A stretch of 64,000 bases of DNA from Lacibacter cauensis (GTDB lineage: Bacteria > Bacteroidota > Bacteroidia > Chitinophagales > Chitinophagaceae), in contig NZ_VLLE01000006.1 in the NCBI RefSeq assembly GCF_007830055.1, positions 372,001-436,000 on the forward strand, given 5' to 3'. Positions 61,684-64,000 of the stretch are shown here, one piece after another. The notes beneath the pieces are model-generated. The model was not told the origin of the DNA. It ran no database searches and saw nothing but the letters and a program-made list of their open reading frames with translations. The translations under genes were made by a program, and so were the position numbers. Position 1 is the stretch's first letter, and each line of letters opens with the position of its first letter.

Positions 61684-61962
61684 TTACTCCTGGTGAGCCC
61701 ACACTTCTTCAAATTCTGTTTTTTCTATTTTGAAATCTTTGAATTCATCGACATCTAAAGTATTATTCGAAAGTGCACCGTATTCATCTTCAACATTATT
61801 TTGATCATACTTCAACACTTTCCCATTTTCATATACTTCTATTTGCCTAAGGACCTCGCCATTGGAATCTGTTTCAAAATAGTAAGTTGATGTTCCCCAT
61901 GAATCAGTAAGAGGGTCTCCAGTTGATTCGTCCCAGAATCTTTTAAAATAATTGAAAGTCAT
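61684..61962 (-). CDS. Small acidic protein, DUF6881-like
   Basis: A 92-residue, acidic, soluble protein (WDESTGDPLTDSWGTSTYYFETDSNGEVLRQIEVYENGKVLKYD). The core FETDSNGEVLRQIEVYENG resembles DUF6881, a family seen beside polymorphic toxins as probable immunity proteins; I am not certain of the match. Base composition looks more A+T-rich than its neighbours. It is 21 nt downstream of the Rrf2 gene. Confidence 0.6.
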   Translation of the reverse strand: MTFNYFKRFWDESTGDPLTDSWGTSTYYFETDSNGEVLRQIEVYENGKVLKYDQNNVEDEYGALSNNTLDVDEFKDFKIEKTEFEEVWAHQE

Positions 61963-61983
61963 ATCTAAAAAAACACAAGAAAG

Positions 61984-62460
61984 TTACTTCAACAACTCTT
62001 CCATATTCCGCTGTAAAATCGCTTCCAGTTTCAACTCCACTTCTTTTTCATTCACCATCAGATCCTTCAGCGTTAATTTATTGAGGAGATTATCGAGTGT
62101 GTACTGAATCATTTTCCAAAGCGAACGTGTGCTGCAATCCACTGAGTTGGTACACAAACGTCCAAGCCCTGTGTGTGCATCACAAAACTGTTGATCGAAC
62201 AAGGTTCCACCCAATGCTTTCAACACATCATTAATCACAATCTGTTCTGCAGGCTTGGCCAACACATACCCGCCTTTGTAACCGGGTGTACTGTTAATAA
62301 ACCCTTCCATACGCAGGGTGCGGCAAATCTTTGCCACATGCGGTTCCGTCAGCTTCTCCGCTTCACTCAATTGCGGAATACTCAAACCTTCAACGGGATT
62401 AGCCGATGCAATGCGGATGAGGATCCTGATTCCGTATTCTTCTGATGAAGTAATTTTCAT
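61984..62460 (-). CDS. Rrf2-family transcription regulator (IscR-like)
   Basis: A 158-residue regulator with an N-terminal winged helix (SSEEYGIRILIRIA; LTEPHVAKICRTLR) and three cysteines C93, C103 and C109 spaced like the Fe-S ligands of IscR (C92, C98, C104). It probably senses Fe-S status and controls the suf genes just upstream. It is last or nearly last in the leftward suf operon. Confidence 0.9.
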   Translation of the reverse strand: MKITSSEEYGIRILIRIASANPVEGLSIPQLSEAEKLTEPHVAKICRTLRMEGFINSTPGYKGGYVLAKPAEQIVINDVLKALGGTLFDQQFCDAHTGLGRLCTNSVDCSTRSLWKMIQYTLDNLLNKLTLKDLMVNEKEVELKLEAILQRNMEELLK

Positions 62461-62477
62461 GCTTTACAATTAAGATG

Positions 62478-63029
62478 TTATTCCTGTGTTGCTAATGGAT
62501 CTACCTGGTATAAATTTTTGAAATACGTTCTTAACTCTTCACGCTCTGCATCGGTTGTTTGCTTTGTGCAGTGTTCGTTGTAAGCAGCGATCAATGCATC
62601 AGCAATGGTACCGGCATCGGTTGTTTCTATCTGGTGACGTTGCAGGTGCAACAATACGTTGCCATCTTTCAACAACAGTACATTGGGTGAAGAAGGTGTA
62701 ACACCGTTGAGGTATTTCTCACGGAAATGCACAACCGCTTCTTTTTCCATACCTGCAAACAGTGTTGCTTTTATATCGGGCACCACGTGATTAAAAAAGC
62801 TGAGCAATGCACCGGGACGGCTCACTCTTGCGCTGCAACCGCATACGCTGTTCAATACAACCAGGATCGTTTTGCCAGGATTACCTGCGAGAACTTTCTC
62901 CACATCTTCCACCGTCATCATTTGCTCAAAGCCTGCATCAACTAACTCCTTGCGATAAGGAGCTGCAATTTGTTCGGGATAGCTGGGACCTTGGTTGCCC
63001 ATTAAACTATCTAATGAGATCATTGCCAT
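62478..63029 (-). CDS. BrxA/BrxB-type bacilliredoxin
   Basis: A 183-residue thioredoxin-fold protein with the active site CGC in LNSVCGCSARVSRPG, the hallmark of the BrxA/BrxB (YphP/YqiW) family that removes bacillithiol or similar thiols from proteins. Bacillithiol use in Bacteroidota is plausible. It carries a C-terminal tail longer than the Bacillus proteins (about 145). A 129-nt spacer with a REP-like repeat separates it from the DUF59 gene. Confidence 0.9.
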   Translation of the reverse strand: MAMISLDSLMGNQGPSYPEQIAAPYRKELVDAGFEQMMTVEDVEKVLAGNPGKTILVVLNSVCGCSARVSRPGALLSFFNHVVPDIKATLFAGMEKEAVVHFREKYLNGVTPSSPNVLLLKDGNVLLHLQRHQIETTDAGTIADALIAAYNEHCTKQTTDAEREELRTYFKNLYQVDPLATQE

Positions 63030-63044
63030 ATTTTAAGTTTTGCT

Positions 63045-63153
63045 CACAGATTACACAGAAATACACGGATGTAATCTGTGGGTGATTGTTACTATTTTAA
63101 TTTGCCCATTGAATTAACAGAAGATATCAGTGTTCATCTGTGTAATCCGTGAG
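63045..63153. repeat. Palindromic intergenic repeat CACAGATTACA
   Basis: Hairpin stem CACAGATTACA (63045-63055) / TGTAATCTGTG (63070-63080), then a third related arm ATCTGTGTAATCCGTGAG (63136-63153). It fills most of the gap between the bacilliredoxin and DUF59 genes. A different sequence family from the 26-nt REP elements. Confidence 0.75.
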
Positions 63154-63158
63154 CCACT

Positions 63159-63470
63159 CTACATAAATCCTAATTCCAAAGCTGCCACTTCACTCATCAT
63201 ACTCTTCTCCCACTTCGGCGTCCAGGTAATCATCACGTTTACATCGGTAACACCTTCCACTTCTCTGGTTTTCTGATCTACTTCCACAGGCAACGATTGG
63301 GCTGCAGGGCAACTGGGTGCTGTCAACGTCATCGTGATGTTGACATAACCTTTATCGTTGATGTCGATATTATAGATCAATCCAAGATCATAGATATTCA
63401 CCGGCAACTCGGGATCAAATACTGTTTGCAGTTTTTCGATGATCTTTTCTTTCAGTGCTTCTTTGTCCAT
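63159..63470 (-). CDS. DUF59/MIP18-type Fe-S assembly protein (SufT-like)
   Basis: A protein of about 103 residues from the ATG at 63470 (MDKEALKEKIIEKLQTV); a GTG lies one codon earlier. The family core DPELPVNIYDLGLIY, and the conserved Cys in TAPSCPAAQSLP, are present. It acts in Fe-S cluster maturation and transfer. It lies 18 nt after sufE. Confidence 0.93.
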   Translation of the reverse strand: MDKEALKEKIIEKLQTVFDPELPVNIYDLGLIYNIDINDKGYVNITMTLTAPSCPAAQSLPVEVDQKTREVEGVTDVNVMITWTPKWEKSMMSEVAALELGFM

Positions 63471-63491
63471 CACAAATCGTTTTACTTCTTC

Positions 63492-63932
63492 TTAATTCAT
63501 TCCTGCCTTTGCCTGGTAAACAGTAGCATCCAGTTTCATTTGTTTCACCATGCTCAGCAAGCCATTGCTTCTTGTTTGTGCCAGGTGTTGCTTCATACCG
63601 ATTTTATCAATAAAGTCGAGCTTTGCATTGATGATCTCCTGTGGTGCATGTCCGCTCAATACACGAATGAGCATACTCACCAATCCCTTTACAATCACTG
63701 CATCGCTTTCTGCACGGTAGTACACTTTTCCATCCTTCAACTCACTTACCATCCATACCGTACTCTGGCAACCTTTGATCTTGTTTTCGTCTTTCTTATG
63801 TTCGTCTTCCAGCGGCTTCAATTTCTTACCCATGTCGATGATGTATTCATATTTCTCATCCCATGAATCAAACAACGAAAACTCATCCACAATTTCTTCT
63901 TCTGTTTCTGCTATTGATTTTATTTCGCTCAT
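63492..63932 (-). CDS. sufE: SufE sulfur acceptor
   Basis: A 146-residue SufE with the active cysteine in IKGCQSTVW, which takes persulfide sulfur from SufS. The ATG overlaps the sufS TGA (ATGA), so translation is probably coupled. Confidence 0.94.
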   Translation of the reverse strand: MSEIKSIAETEEEIVDEFSLFDSWDEKYEYIIDMGKKLKPLEDEHKKDENKIKGCQSTVWMVSELKDGKVYYRAESDAVIVKGLVSMLIRVLSGHAPQEIINAKLDFIDKIGMKQHLAQTRSNGLLSMVKQMKLDATVYQAKAGMN

Positions 63933-64000
63933 CGTAATAACTTAATTGCTTTATGTAAGCCTGCGATCATTACATCTACTTCTTCTTTGGTATTATACAT
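63929..64000 (-). CDS. sufS: SufS cysteine desulfurase, C-terminal end only
   Basis: The last 23 codons plus TGA are present: MYNTKEEVDVMIAGLHKAIK and LLR. This YNTKEEVD...GL ending is typical of SufS, and sufE follows. The rest of the gene lies beyond the right edge. Confidence 0.85.
   Translation of the reverse strand: MYNTKEEVDVMIAGLHKAIKLLR

Overview
The window looks like a chromosomal segment of a Bacteroidota bacterium, most likely family Chitinophagaceae (inference). The reasons are a fused ccoN-ccoO gene with a single-haem CcoP, DUF2723, DUF3810 and DUF2891 proteins, Bacteroidota-type promoters (TAnnTTTG -7 elements), and scarce Shine-Dalgarno sequences. Gene density is high. There is one tRNA gene (Lys, TTT) and no rRNA, prophage, insertion sequence or CRISPR array.

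Region 1 to 24.6 kb is a low-oxygen and stress island. It holds: (a) a leftward operon with a baeRF release-factor-like protein, a LolA-like protein, two FtsX-type permeases, a LolD-type ATPase and the start of a probable outer-membrane protein; (b) a PolX-type polymerase without its PHP domain; (c) a universal stress protein, DUF2892, a DUF457-type membrane hydrolase, two paralogous FMN-binding PPOX proteins, a phospholipase D-like protein, thioredoxin, a Na/Pi cotransporter, a YtxH/holin-like membrane operon and Hsp20; (d) the cbb3 oxidase genes ccoI and ccoS-ccoNO-ccoQ-ccoP-ccoG-ccoH-tauE; (e) an uncharacterised coiled-coil protein. Next to it, on the other strand (24.7 to 27.0 kb), are a PAS histidine kinase and a response regulator that joins a receiver domain to a CRP/FNR-type DNA-binding module.

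The main discovery is regulatory. Twelve transcription starts in this island share one architecture, read directly from the sequence: CRP/FNR-like boxes TGA-N6-TCA, usually two exactly 22 bp apart. The proximal box centre lies 29.5 bp (30.5 in two cases) upstream of a TAnnTTTR-like -7 element. If transcription starts about 12 nt into that element's downstream side, the boxes sit near -41.5 and -63.5. Two box pairs serve divergent promoters. The adjacent two-component pair is the obvious candidate controller, so the island reads as a self-contained oxygen/redox stress regulon.

Region 27 to 46 kb is mostly housekeeping: a DUF2130 protein, an M90-like peptidase, a ChlI-like AAA ATPase with its VWA partner, DUF2723, a SAM hydrolase, an SDR, tRNA-Lys, yceD-rpmF-plsX, DUF3810, DUF2891, dcd, a phosphopantetheinyl transferase, murB and an NAD(P)-binding protein. 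Region 46 to 53 kb holds a glycine-rich RRM protein, a tripartite efflux operon (TetR, TolC, HlyD, DHA2 MFS, with a universal stress protein) and a divergent FUSC protein. Region 53 to 64 kb holds priA, a PlsC-type acyltransferase, DUF4258, a SNF2 helicase, mtaB and the leftward suf segment (sufS end, sufE, DUF59, bacilliredoxin, Rrf2 regulator). Short REP-like hairpin repeats lie between genes in this last part.
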